Origin: Daphnia pulex
Lineage: Eukaryota > Arthropoda > Branchiopoda > Diplostraca > Daphniidae
NCBI RefSeq assembly: GCF_021134715.1
Contig: NC_060018.1
Coordinates: forward strand, 496,001 to 560,000
Length of the DNA stretch: 64,000 nt
Direction: 5' to 3'
Shown here: positions 26,480 to 36,881 of the stretch, piece by piece
Position numbering within the stretch: the first letter of the stretch is position 1
How the letters are laid out: each line of letters starts with the position of its first letter
Made by a program: the position numbers and the translations under genes
Notes under the pieces: generated by a model
Seen by the model: only the letters and a program-made list of their open reading frames with translations
What the model was told of the DNA's origin: nothing
The model's database searches: none

Positions 26480-27389
26480 GAGCCTCACGACCTAAGTCAA
26501 CTCAACTTATTCTCCCTATTATTATAATATTCGTCATCAAAATGGTAACTCTTGCTTGTATTCATTTGAGGCTATTAAATGTAAATTTTTTGAGCATTTA
26601 CAGATAAAATAGCCTACAATTTATGCTTGGCAATTCCATCTGATCATGTGGCCTGAATCTGCTGTTTCCCAAAATGTCGTCTCTTGCTGCAAGTACTGGC
26701 TGTGCGTTTCGTCCCATGTAGAAATTCTTCACAACAGTAAAAGTGATCATTTCGGTGTAACCCTAAGGTTACACATTTATTTATTTGATGACCTTGCTTC
26801 TGATAATAATAGAGTTTTTACTTTTCTATTAACAGCATGGTGAAGTCTGAGCTTCTCCATTGCAGTCCAATGTGCTGTGCAGTGGGATTTGTTGCAGCCA
26901 GCTGGAGAAAGGTGTTCTTCTTGCAGGCTTGTTACCCGTAGCGTTTGTGGCTTTCGTCACACGCAGAAGCACTTCCAAACAATTTAAAGTAATTAAATTG
27001 ATAAACTTTTTTACAGTAAGGCTACACGTTAAATTTGTTGATAACTAGCTCTTTGCTTTACATCTGTTGACTTAACAGTTAAGACTGTTTAAAAAGCTTG
27101 CCAACTGTTGATTCCTTTGTAAAAGTAATTTTTAGATATTGCTAAGTTTAACTATGCTTCTGTTATTTTCCTATGTTACATGTCAATTTGTTTTCTAATA
27201 GTAATTGAGTTTTTTTTTTCCCCAAGTAGGATTAACAGCCTCTTGAGGTCTGATCCTCTTTGTTGCAGACCAATGTTTACATGCATTTTGTGCAGCCAGC
27301 TAGTGAACGGTGTGGTGAGCTGTTGCATGCAGACTGTGGTGCTGGTGTCGTTCGTTCATTTAACTATGGACCGTTCAGTCGTTCGTTTA
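26480..27389 (+). ncRNA. Candidate spliced non-coding transcript with a duplicated exon
   Basis: Four segments are separated by good GT-AG signals: a first exon ending at about 26544 (AAAATG then GTAACT), then about 26603-26733 (after TTTACAG), about 26836-26987 (after a pyrimidine-rich stretch and AACAG), and about 27230-27389 (after a long T tract and CCCCAAGTAG, ending before GTAAGA). Stop codons interrupt every frame across the segments, so I do not see a protein longer than about 20-60 residues. The third and fourth segments are related to each other by sequence. This is inference from splice signals only; transcription and strand are unproven. A broken or very young gene is the alternative. 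Confidence 0.35.
26831..27305 (+). repeat. Diverged direct repeat, about 403 bp apart
   Basis: The sequence beginning AACAGCATGGTGAAGTCTGA at 26831 and that beginning AACAGCCTCTTGAGGTCTGA at 27234 align over about 80 bases with small gaps. Shared blocks include TTGCAG-CCAATGT and GCAGCCAGCT. Each copy sits just behind a splice-acceptor-like pyrimidine tract. Confidence 0.65.
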
Positions 27390-28107
27390 TCGTAAGAAAT
27401 CTGTCACGTGTCGTAGGTGTGTAAAATTGTGTCGACTAGGTGGCAAAGTAGGTTAGCATTTAGTTCTTGATGTCGAAGACAAGTGACATCTTATTTTGTG
27501 CTTCTAAATAAGTGCTTTTGTAAGGAAGTTGTAGGAAAGTACTTGTAAAGAGGTGTAAACTTTTGTTGATGAAACATAACAGATATTCCCTTGCTTTTTA
27601 AAAAGGTGAAGTGAAATCCTGAGGGGTAATCATTTTGTACGACTTATCTTGCCACCTAAAAGCCTTTGACATTGCGACGTTTTCTTATTTTTATTGGATC
27701 TTTCCTATTTCGCATGTTGGAGATGACTATTGCTCTAGTCGCTTTGCATTCCGACATGTTCTAGTGTTTGGACGAACTTCATTTACAGGGCAAGTTACGA
27801 AAGAAACGTACTGTGGTGTTTACTAAAGAAATTTGATGTTAACAGCTGGCGTAACAAAGGAGTTGCAGATAGTGTTTGGTTTTTCATATTAGTTTATTTG
27901 AAGGGTCTGGAGTTGACCAGTCACTTGCCTATAACTTATGTAAAACTTCAAATTTGTAAAAAATATACAAGTCGTGAACTAAAAATTTTTTTATTATAAG
28001 TTATAAGACACAGCAAACAAACATTAAAAGGAATTGCTTTATTGTCCCACCTCCACCCACAATTCCACCACATTTTACAATCACATACATACATACATAC
28101 ACTTAAG
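27390..28107. other. Gene-poor spacer
   Basis: AT-rich DNA with no supported gene; it ends in a (CATA)n run at about 28086-28099 next to the piggyBac-type element. Confidence 0.5.
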
Positions 28108-28352
28108 TTAACCCGTTGGCTGCCACGCCATACAACCCGTAGGTTGTACTCTACTGCTCTACGCGCCACGTCTGAAGGATCCGTGACCAAGGTGGGACTT
28201 GCCATTGCTGACAAGTCCGGGCTGACACGGTGACAGGAGAATCCATCACCGCATCGACAAGGGGGAACTTGGTGCATTGCCAAACAGGCGCCTTTCGGCG
28301 CGGCCCATGCTAAGGAGCGGGGAGAACAAAGGCGTGGCAGACAACGGGTTAA
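28108..28352. mobile_element. piggyBac-type MITE with TTAA target duplication
   Basis: The element body (28112-28348, 237 bp) is bounded by 18-bp terminal inverted repeats: CCCGTTGGCTGCCACGCC on the left and the complement of CCCGTTGTCTGCCACGCC on the right, 17 of 18 bases matching. Each end abuts TTAA (28108-28111 and 28349-28352). A TTAA target with ends starting CCC and finishing GGG is diagnostic of the piggyBac superfamily. The interior is GC-rich compared with its AT-rich surroundings and too short to encode a transposase, so the element is non-autonomous. The near-identity of the two ends suggests a fairly recent insertion. Daphnia carries the piggyBac-family element Pokey; whether this is a derivative needs a sequence comparison. 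Confidence 0.85.
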
Positions 28353-28599
28353 CTAACACAAACATATTACCAACATCAAATGATGATCCGCGCTGACACT
28401 TTGGAGATACCGGCGACGTTATGGTGTCCATCTTCTCGAAATTTCCTCTGCATTACCTGAATAAAGAGAAATTCAATTCTTAATTACTGACAGGCCAATA
28501 AAAGTTACATAATACAGAAAGAAACAATAATCAGGTTTTTTAGCTCAAAGATTTAAATATGCAATTTTTTAAAGTTTAAATCAAGCTTGCAATGTTGAG

Positions 28600-29012
28600 A
28601 ACTATTAACCGAACAAAGCTCACTTGCTAGTCTTTTTAAAAAAATTCCGGAAGTATACCGGAAGTAACCACAGCGCCTCAACCATTGAGCTGTCGTCAAA
28701 ATAAAGCACATATTCGTGATCTCCATGAAATTTGGGGTCGATTAGGTGTGATTTAAACGAAATCCAAAATTTGGCCAAAATCGAGAATTTTCCTGAACTA
28801 TAGTTCAGGAAAATTTTCGAAACCGGAAGTACGAAAACGTAAAAAACATAACATGAACTTTACCACAAATTCGACGAGGATCACGAATATGTGGTTCTTT
28901 TGTACCTCGGATGAATATTTACTAAACTACTGACAGAAATGAGAAAACCGGAAGTAGAAAAAAAAACACATTTTCAAAAATCTAACAAGTGAGCTTTGTT
29001 GGGGGAATAGTT
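28600..29012. mobile_element. Foldback (full-length hairpin) MITE-like element
   Basis: The ends at 28600-28630 and 28982-29012 are inverted copies matching at 27 of 31 positions, with an uninterrupted 15-base core AACAAAGCTCACTTG. The centre is a perfect 30-base palindrome (28786-28815, ending CTGAACTATAGTTCAG around the axis). A further inverted pair, CACATATTCGTGATC at 28707-28721 and its complement at 28879-28893, lies at matching distances (about 79-94 bases) from the axis. The whole 413-bp unit can therefore fold into one imperfect hairpin. It contains four direct copies of CCGGAAGT (28647, 28658, 28823, 28948). No target duplication is obvious, so the exact outer limits are uncertain. 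There is no coding capacity. Superfamily is unknown. Confidence 0.75.
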
Positions 29013-30156
29013 ATCGTTAGTTATCACTAAATATTTCAACAAAATAACTGCCAATAAATGCTTAAAAAGATGTGCAAAGTAACTGAAACTGACTGTTTTG
29101 ACAGCTGCAAATTTTCAAAAAGCCATCTAGCGTTAGAAAAAAGAAACGTCCAAGTAAAACTTTGTTTGCGCGCAAGAAGGGCCTGATTTTGGAATTATTA
29201 CAAAGACACAGAGTTTAACGCAACTATATTATTAGTAGATAATCTACGAAAGTAAGTCAATTGTCGGGTACCTGGGCATAATCCCGTGGTGAGTAACTGT
29301 AGGTGTGTATCAGCAAAGGGTAGCGACCACTGAAGTGTTCCAACTCGTCGGTGAAGTAAGACACTCGTCGGTGAAGTTGTAGCAGCAAAAGCAGTGAAGC
29401 TAGATGAGTGTACGTCGGGAAGATAAGGATGGAGCAGAACGTTGCTGGATGTCCCTCTTCCTTCATGGACAAAGGTCAGCATTGGCTTAAGGATCTATTA
29501 CATGCTCTGTAAAAAAAAAAAGTATTGCATTAATGTCTTTAATGAATTGATAATATAAAAGTTAATAAAGCATTTCAATCTTTACCTATACTAACAAGCA
29601 CACTGAAGTTTTCATGATAAAAAACCACGAAAATGGAAATCACAGCAACCAACAGCCTTACTCCTCAGGTTGCGGTAAATTTCTTGATGCTAAAGAAAGT
29701 GTCATGAAGTATTGCAGTAGCGTGGTGATAGGTTATATTGATGCTTACCTTTATCATATGGGTGAATGGTGCTGAATTTAGTAAGGCATTTGATGTGGTG
29801 TGGTTGGTGTGGTAGCTGTAATGGGGAAATACCTTGTCTCCACACATTTGTACTCCACGATATGTGAGCTTCACACATGAGTTTTAGGCTTTTGACAACA
29901 TGATGGGTCTATTGGAGGGAAAGTGACTGAGCGCTAAGTCAACTTTTTGGAATGACTGACAGAATGCATCTAAAATTTGAAGAAATAAGTTAGTACAGCA
30001 TAAAAATAAGGAAATTAGGTCAAGATAAACCTACATATGATACGAAGTTCAATTTGGTATATGAAATCACACGAATATAAGTATTAATTAGCATCCAATT
30101 GTTTCGCCCATTTTGCTTCGTTTCACGATGTAACAACAACAAAGGCGACACTGGCG
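29013..30156. other. Gene-poor spacer with a short tandem repeat
   Basis: No supported gene. A partial tandem duplication of ACTCGTCGGTGAAGT lies at about 29342-29377. The rest is AT-rich DNA of unclear origin; other old elements may be present. Confidence 0.45.
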
Positions 30157-30371
30157 ACATCTAGTAACGAGTTTTGGAATCTTAAGCAAGTCACAGCTCA
30201 TTATTATTGGAGTTCTATTGTCGCGTTTGGAGTACTACTGTCGAGCACTGGAGTTCTATTTTCGGGTATTTTAAATAAAATATTGGGGTTCTATTGTCGA
30301 TGGAGTTCTATTGTCGGGTATTTTAAATAATATTGCAACCAACTTAGGATTCAAAACTCGTTACTAGATGT
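30157..30371. mobile_element. Short TIR element with internal tandem repeats
   Basis: Ends starting ACATCTAGTAACGAGTTTTG at 30157 and its exact complement finishing at 30371 form an inverted repeat identical over 20 bases. It continues with one gap and one mismatch to about 30 bases (GAATC-TAAG). The interior holds five copies of a 15-base unit close to GGAGTTCTATTGTCG, starting near 30209, 30229, 30250, 30285 and 30302. Two copies of GGGTATTTTAAATAA-like sequence (near 30265 and 30317) are also present. There is no coding capacity. The structure fits a non-autonomous DNA transposon; no clear target duplication is seen. Confidence 0.7.
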
Positions 30372-31691
30372 ACTTTGCTTTTATAATGCTTACAATCTTC
30401 TCAGCAAAACCTAAAGAGCATTCAACAGGAAGACTAGATTGTAAAACAATTTTAAAATGTTTCAGAAGCGCTTGCCTAGTCCGAAATTGTTCAATTTAGT
30501 CCAAGCATATCACGAGTAAAAAAAAGTATTGGGATACGTTTTAATGAAAGAAACTTCCAAAACATGCTTCTCTTTCTGTGTAAGATATGAAGTCTGCTCT
30601 AAGAAGAAACAAGGTAAATCATGTCTAAACGCAATCGAAATATATACTGATATACGTACCCTTAAGCAATCCATAGAATTTCGCCATTAGAACGCGTCTC
30701 AATTAGGGGAGAATTGGAGAAACGATATAGAAACGATAGAGAAATGAAAAAACGAGCACGTATGCCGGTGCGCGAGTCATGACTGAGCCACAGAGCCAAT
30801 CAGTTTGAAAACCGGAAAACCAATTTCAATAAAAAAATCCGCATGTCAAAGTAGGAAGAACACCTGCTGGTTATATTCACAACGTATTAGCAATTTCGTT
30901 GTGTATGCAGTTATGCACTTGCGATACCGAAACCGGACCCAGTTAATATGCTCTCTGTTCCAAAAACACCCAAAAGGCCAAAAGGTCGGCGGATCAGTTC
31001 ACTTTCACGCACAAAATCCCTTTTTGTTTTCTTGCAATATTATGTTGACGTGAAACGCATAAAAAAATTGCGAAGCAAATAATTCCGTGCGACGAAATTT
31101 ATTTTTTTCTTGTTTCTGAAATAAAAGGGAATCATCAAAAAGTGAGGACAGATAATACGCGCTTTTGATAATGAGACTTTAATTTTTTTAACAAATATGC
31201 TAAAATTACTTACGGGAGTGACTATACACAAAACTGAAAAGGTATCCATGTTAATACACTCGTCCAGTCTGTTGGGGATTATTCCTGGGGGCAAAACATG
31301 AAAATGTTCCGTATTCAGTCGCTACGTTATTAAAACCTGTTTCAGGGTTCCTAAAGCAGCGGCAGGTGGCTCTTATTGTGATGTTGTTCCTCTGGTTGAC
31401 TTTGACGTTTTAAAGCACACACTGAATACTTTCTTATTCTTCTTGTCGTAAATTTATGTTTCAACATATATCGAACATAATTTGAAAACGACGCGCCGTC
31501 TGCGAACACAATTGGTATGATATCAACAACACAATTCTAAACTAGACAACTGATTAATTTAAGGTTACATTACTTTTCTAGGTTACCTGAAGAAGAACTG
31601 GGAACATGTAAGAGGCACCATATAGCATTTTCCCATTGCTTGCAAACGAAATCGGAATGATTTTCTGGTTTTTTAATAGTGATCTAACGAA
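30372..31691. other. Spacer and likely fucosyltransferase promoter region
   Basis: AT-rich DNA without a supported gene. The last few hundred bases should contain the promoter and 5' UTR of the fucosyltransferase at 31692; I see no clear core promoter motif. Confidence 0.5.
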
Positions 31692-32957
31692 ATGTCACAG
31701 TATCGTCGCTTCGTAGTTGGAATTTTGATAATTGTTCTTTTGACGCGATTTTACAAAAAAGTGGCATTCTATAAAAATGAAGAAAACGACAAGTTATTTT
31801 CTGTCAACAATGTCCAACCTAGTCAGGAGCCTGTGAAAAAGATTCTATTCTGGTATGAACACTACACATTGCGTAAAGGACAAAATCGCATCAGAGTCGG
31901 AGTTGGACAAGGACCAGCTGGTATTTCATCCGACAGTCAAGCCCTTCGCCTTTCACACTGTCCATACCAATGCGACATATTCAACCGCGAGCGTATTGTC
32001 GATTGGGATACGTTAAAATATTACGATGCTATCGTCTTTCATCAACACGGTTGGACGCCAAACGATGTGCCCATGAAAAGGTGGCCACATCAGCACTACA
32101 TCTTCTTAAGTATGGAGTCATCTGCATGGAGATTTGTGGACACTAAATCAATGGCAAACTTTTTCAATCGCACAATGACGTACCGCAGAGATTCGGATAT
32201 TTTCAATCCGTATGGCTGGTTCAAGTCCGCTAATCAAGCCGTTATTTTTGACTCGTCACAATTCGATCTAAAGACATTACCACGACTATTGCAGGAAACC
32301 CATCTCGATTCAGCAGTCAATTACGCAACTGGAAAAACCAGAAAGGTGGCTTGGTTCGTCTCCAACTGCAAATCTTTGAGCGCTCGAAACGAATACGTCG
32401 ATCGACTGAAAACTTTCATTGATGTCGACATCTATGGGCAGTGCGGTAATATGAGTTGTTCTCGTTCAAATCCCGAATTGTGTCGTCAAATGCTGGAGCG
32501 TGATTACAAATTCTACCTCTCACTGGAAAACACACTGTGCGAAGATTATGTCACGGAAAAGTTTTTCGATCAGATGCGCTACCACATAATTCCGATCGTC
32601 TTTGATCTACACGGCCACCACGCACGAATGGCTCCCCCACACTCTTACATTAATGCAGCCGATTATCAGTCCGTCCGGGAGCTGGCCGATTATCTGACTT
32701 TGCTAGATGGAAACGACATCCTGTATAACGAATATTTCTGGTGGAAAAAGCACTATGCCAGTGTAGGCTCCGACGATACCAGGGAGGGAATGTGTCGGTT
32801 GTGTGATTTACTTCACGATTCCACAGTTTCCTCGAAGACTTATCGAAATATGACTGATTGGTGGGACGTACAGTCGAAATGCCAAAGCCTTACCTTCATG
32901 GACAAAAACACTTCTATAAATGACTCGAATTTCTATTGGAAATCTTTTCTTATCTGA
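31692..32957 (+). CDS. Alpha-1,3-fucosyltransferase family protein (GT10), Golgi type II
   Basis: The protein is 421 aa in one uninterrupted exon. GT10 enzymes transfer fucose from GDP-fucose to GlcNAc-containing glycans in the Golgi lumen. A short cytosolic N-terminus is followed by one membrane anchor (about residues 6-20, FVVGILIIVLLTRF), giving type II topology. The N-terminal half has ILFWYEHYT and DAIVFHQHGW and an acceptor-side SMESSAW motif (about residues 138-145). The donor-site motif FYLSLENTLCEDYVTEKFFD, about residues 275-294, matches the family consensus F-L-ENS-C-DY-TEK, followed by IPIVF. NRT and NMS/NMT sequons are present. Family assignment is firm; acceptor specificity (core alpha-1,3 versus Lewis-type) is not visible. 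It is odd in having no coding intron while its neighbours have several, which could mark an ancient retrocopy. Confidence 0.92.
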   Translation: MSQYRRFVVGILIIVLLTRFYKKVAFYKNEENDKLFSVNNVQPSQEPVKKILFWYEHYTLRKGQNRIRVGVGQGPAGISSDSQALRLSHCPYQCDIFNRERIVDWDTLKYYDAIVFHQHGWTPNDVPMKRWPHQHYIFLSMESSAWRFVDTKSMANFFNRTMTYRRDSDIFNPYGWFKSANQAVIFDSSQFDLKTLPRLLQETHLDSAVNYATGKTRKVAWFVSNCKSLSARNEYVDRLKTFIDVDIYGQCGNMSCSRSNPELCRQMLERDYKFYLSLENTLCEDYVTEKFFDQMRYHIIPIVFDLHGHHARMAPPHSYINAADYQSVRELADYLTLLDGNDILYNEYFWWKKHYASVGSDDTREGMCRLCDLLHDSTVSSKTYRNMTDWWDVQSKCQSLTFMDKNTSINDSNFYWKSFLI

Positions 32958-33348
32958 CAATGCAAAAATTTTACCTGCTGGATTCGGCTGTAGACTACTC
33001 CAAATTTATTGTGTATGTGATTTAAAAAGCTGTAAAAAACAAACAAAGTAATACACAAGCTCATTATAGTTTTCTAAGATTTAAAGTATCTACCATTTGT
33101 AAGTGATTTTCTTTAGGGGAAATGAATGATGCACACAAGAACAAGAAGTGAAGAACTCAAGAAAACAGCTAGACAGACGACGACTCGATTGAACCGAGCG
33201 GCCGAACTGAAAACTACTGTTTAGCCTAACCTTCAATTACTGTATAGCCGGTCCTGTCAATTTTCCATTCGCTTCCGTATTTCCGTCTGTTCTTTGACAT
33301 TCACGAAAACGAATTTGTTAACTTAAAATAAATTTGCAGGTTTTCGAA
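32958..33348. other. Fucosyltransferase 3' UTR and EMC1 promoter
   Basis: A 391-base spacer between two plus-strand genes. AATAAA-like sequence and a CTTAAAATAAATTTGCAG stretch occur just upstream of the EMC1 start; no other gene is seen. Confidence 0.5.
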
Positions 33349-36300
33349 ATGAAAACCTATTTTTCGTCATTATTTATAGTATTTATTCTTATACAAACAA
33401 TCAACGGTCTGTATGAAGACCAGATTGGGAAATTTGATTGGTACGTGAGAGGCTTCTTATCGAAATTTTTTTAATTAGACGAAATCTAACGTTTTTTTTC
33501 ATGATTTTTTGTGTAGGCGCCAGCAGTATATAGGAAAAGTCAGCCATGCAATTTTTGATTCAACAGGAAAGAAAATAGTTGTAGGAACAGAAGAAAATGT
33601 GCTTGCTCTCCTTCATGCTGGGACAGGTATTTCTTCCATATTTCATAATTTGATGAGAATGCATGACCTGAAAAATTATTTTTTAGGAAAGATTGAATGG
33701 CGCCATCTACTTGGAAATGGACCGAAGAGCAAAATCTCTTCTCTTTTTGTATTAAATAACGGAAAAGTAGCATCCATCAGCAGTTCTCCAACTACTGTGA
33801 GAGTGTTTGATATGTCCTCGGGAATTCTTCAGTGGGAAGCAACTGTCGCCAAGGAGAGCCAACCTATTGTCAGCAAATGGGCTGCTTCAACACGTGATAT
33901 AGTATCGGTTGAAATCAACCCTTCCAAGTCTGGCTATGAGCTACTCTTAACTGAGTATAGCTCCAACAGTGGAACAGAGAATGTTTCACCAACCATTGAG
34001 TTGCCGTGGTTCACTCCCGGAACTGATTGCCAGCTGGTGTTTCCTCACTTGGTGTGCCTACATCCTCACGACGACGCCGTCAACGTCGTAGATGTGAGGA
34101 ACTCCGATTCTCATCAACGGATTCAGTTTTCGGACCTTGGCGTTGCTGTAGGTGCTGGCCAATCGGCCGTTTTCAGCAGCGTCAGCAGGAATCTCGTGTC
34201 GTTGAGGACGACAGACACACTTTCCGTGTACAAAGTAACTGACGAGGGACTCCAAAGAATCGGCGCTGAATGGCCCAGTGAAACAGTACTGGTGAGCGTC
34301 CCATCAGTTAAAGACGCTGAAGCTCAACAGAGATACATGTCCGGCTTGGTGAAACAAGAAAAAGATTATTTAATCAGAATTTACGATTTGGAAGCCGACA
34401 GTATGCTTGAAGATGTCAGTGGGACGGTAAAGCTACCGGAAGAGGTGGGCGAAGCTAATCTGCTTTCCACTTTTCTAATGAGAAAAGCCAACGGAGATCT
34501 CAGTTATCGCTACGCCATTGGTACCACCGATGATTCCTTTCATTACGGTATGAACCATATTACTTGTAAAAACACAGCACCTTTTACATGAATTTTCTCA
34601 CACTACAGGTAGCAAGAAAGAAGTTTATTGGAGTCGCGAAGAATCTTTGACTTCCATCATTCAAGTGGAAATAGTCGATCTTCCTGTTTCTTCCATTGAA
34701 GCGTCCATCGAAGAAGAATTCGGTTCAGATCAGGTATTGGGCGGCATCTTTGGACACACCATCAGACGGCTGAGTTCCCAGTTTAGGCAACTCTTGATAA
34801 TTGCCCAACAGCTCATGGCCGGACAGATCAATTTTGTTCGTCGTGATGCTGTCGGAAGTAACAACAGAGCGCTTGAACGTGATCGCTTTGGCTTGCATAA
34901 ATTGATCCTCATCGTCACTCGACCGGGTAAATTGTTCGCCATGGACACATTGTCTGGCCGGATCGTTTGGCAGCGATTGCTGAAGAATGTCAACACTGAA
35001 AAACTTCGCCTGTACGTCCAGCGCACCAGCATTCACTACCCACTGGAGCCTCAGTGTACCATTTTGGCCAAGAGTTCCACTTCCAAACAAGGCATTTTGT
35101 TCGTCTTTCATCCAATAACTGGTGAACCAGGAAACTTTGGTAGCGAAGGCTACGTCAACCTGGGCTTCAATGTGCAGCAGGCTTTACTTTTACCTCAGAA
35201 TGAAGAAACCGAGTACATTAAACCGTTGCTGCTTCTCGATGAATCTGCTGTTCCACACGTGTTTCCACCGACCGAATCAGCGCTAAGCCACGTAGTAAAA
35301 ATGTCCGACAACTTGTTCGTGTTTGTAGCCGACACAAAGAGCTGCGTGCTACGTGGTTACTCGCTTGCCAAAAGCACGGCTGACCATCTCTCTTCTGCCC
35401 CTGTTTGGCAGTTACAACTTTGCTCATCGAATGACGTGGTGGAGGAAGAAATCGTTTCCATCGTCTCTCGTCACCCAGAAGAGAAGGTATAATAAAACGA
35501 TAGTTAACGATTTGTTCTTGGTATTTCTGATTTAACATTTTAATGCATTTATCCAGGTCTTTTCTCAAGGCCGCGTATTGGCCGATCGAAGCGTTCTCTA
35601 CAAATACCTTAACCCTAACATGGTGGTGGTGGCGACTGCCGGAACGAATCACCCGCACCATCGTGGCTATTTCAATCTTTATTTGATTGACGTCGTCTCT
35701 GGAGCTGTGGTATTTTCCACTTCTCATCGCCGCGTTCAGTCGCCTTACCATGTAGTCTACGCCGAGAATTGGATCGTCTACTCTTATTACAACGAAAAAT
35801 ACCGCAGGACCGAGTTGAGTTCGCTCGAGCTGTTCGAAGGACAAACGCAAAGCAACAGCACAGCGTTTTCTTCTTTTTCGGCGCCTCAACCTCTGGTGGA
35901 CAGACAGGCGTACATCTACCCGGCCCACATCACGGCAATGAAAGATACTTTCTCCGAACAGGGAATGACGGCCAAACATATTTTGCGTGAGTGTCATCAT
36001 AAATTCGACTTTTTTTTATATGGCGTCAATTTATGTTCGGACTATGTTTAACACTTACTTTTATGTAGTTGGACTTTCAAATGGCTGGATACAAGAAATG
36101 CCACGCGTTTTCTTGGACCCTCGCCGACCAGTTGTGGCTGCCGCTACACCTGAAATGCGCGAAGAAGGTATATTCAGTTCTTATATTGTTATTATTTATT
36201 ACTGTATTACCATTACACCCATATTCTATCAAGGTATCATGCCTTATTTGCCCGAACTGCCTATCCCGGCTGAAGCCATCGTCAATTACAATCAGACAGT

Positions 36301-36598
36301 TTTCAACATAAAGAAAATTCACGTTACCCCGTCTTCACTAGAATCTACTGCAATGGTCTTTGCCTGCGGCTTGGGTATTATTTCAATTTAATTTTAATCG
36401 AAAAAATATCTCCAATTTTTCCTTATCTGTTTTACAGACATTTTCTTCACTCACGTGACGCCCTCACGAACCTTTGACGTTCTCAATGATGACTTTGAAT
36501 ATGGTTTTATTGCATTGGTTTTGACCGGATTGACGCTGGCTTCTTTCATCACCAAACGGTTGGCGTCCAAAAAATCACTTCGACAAGCCTGGAAGTAA
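33349..36598 (+). CDS. EMC1: ER membrane protein complex subunit 1
   Basis: EMC1 is the largest, mainly luminal subunit of the ER membrane complex that inserts tail-anchored and multipass proteins. Coding exons: 33349-33440, 33517-33626, 33687-34547, 34609-35486, 35557-35986, 36069-36167, 36234-36374 and 36438-36598, totalling 2,772 nt (923 aa) with every junction in frame. A signal peptide (about 1-20, SSLFIVFILIQTINGLYEDQ) precedes GKFDWRQQYIGKVSHAIFD and the beta-propeller repeats, with IEWRHLL and GRIVWQRLL blade motifs. The DUF1620-type C-terminal domain contains GLSNGWIQEMPRVFLDPRRP. A single membrane segment near the end (GFIALVLTGLTLASFITKRL) is followed by a basic tail. The length is slightly below that of human EMC1 (about 990 aa). 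It lies tail to tail with BARD1, 283 bp apart. Confidence 0.95.
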
Positions 36599-36881
36599 AA
36601 TTTGAAAATGAACAGTATGGCATTATTGGCCGACTATTAAAACTAACAAGAAAAAAAAAAATACCCATTCCCCTCTATCCTGTGTGTTTGTGTGCGTGAA
36701 TGTGTTCCGCTAGCTGTTGAGATTTCAACCATCCAGGTCAGCTGCCCGTTTGTAGTTGGGGCTAGTCAGAGGTTTTCATTAAACTTTTTAAACGCCAAAA
36801 GTTTATTAATTGAGTATTTCATTAACAAGCAAATCCCAAATTTTACATGAATAAAAAAGCGTGTGTCTGGACTAAACAACG
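36599..36881. other. Convergent 3' ends of EMC1 and BARD1
   Basis: This 283-bp interval holds an ATTAAA near 36777 on the plus strand and an AATAAA-type signal near 36801-36806 on the minus strand. The two 3' UTRs probably overlap. Confidence 0.5.

Noticed and set aside
26831-26900. H/ACA-type hairpin TTCTCCA/TGGAGAA within the first repeat copy
   Set aside because: The stem is not conserved in the second copy at 27234, and no H box/ACA arrangement at the right spacing was seen.
27566-27625. C/D-box snoRNA candidate (TGATGA near 27569, CTGA near 27620)
   Set aside because: The flanks of the two boxes do not form the required terminal stem, and the internal C'/D' boxes are poor.
28367-28431. 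Possible first coding exon on the minus strand (MDTITSPVSPKCQRGSSFDV) with a GTAATA donor, next to the piggyBac element
   Set aside because: No in-frame partner exon with a recognisable protein was found to the left, so it cannot be called a gene. RNA-seq would decide.
29198-29482. 94-codon minus-strand open frame
   Set aside because: Low-information Ser/Thr/Leu-rich sequence overlapping a short tandem repeat; no domain or splice support.
35218-36000. 260-codon open frame antisense to EMC1
   Set aside because: It lies opposite an EMC1 exon and its intron, has no recognisable domain, and is best explained as a shadow of the EMC1 reading frame.
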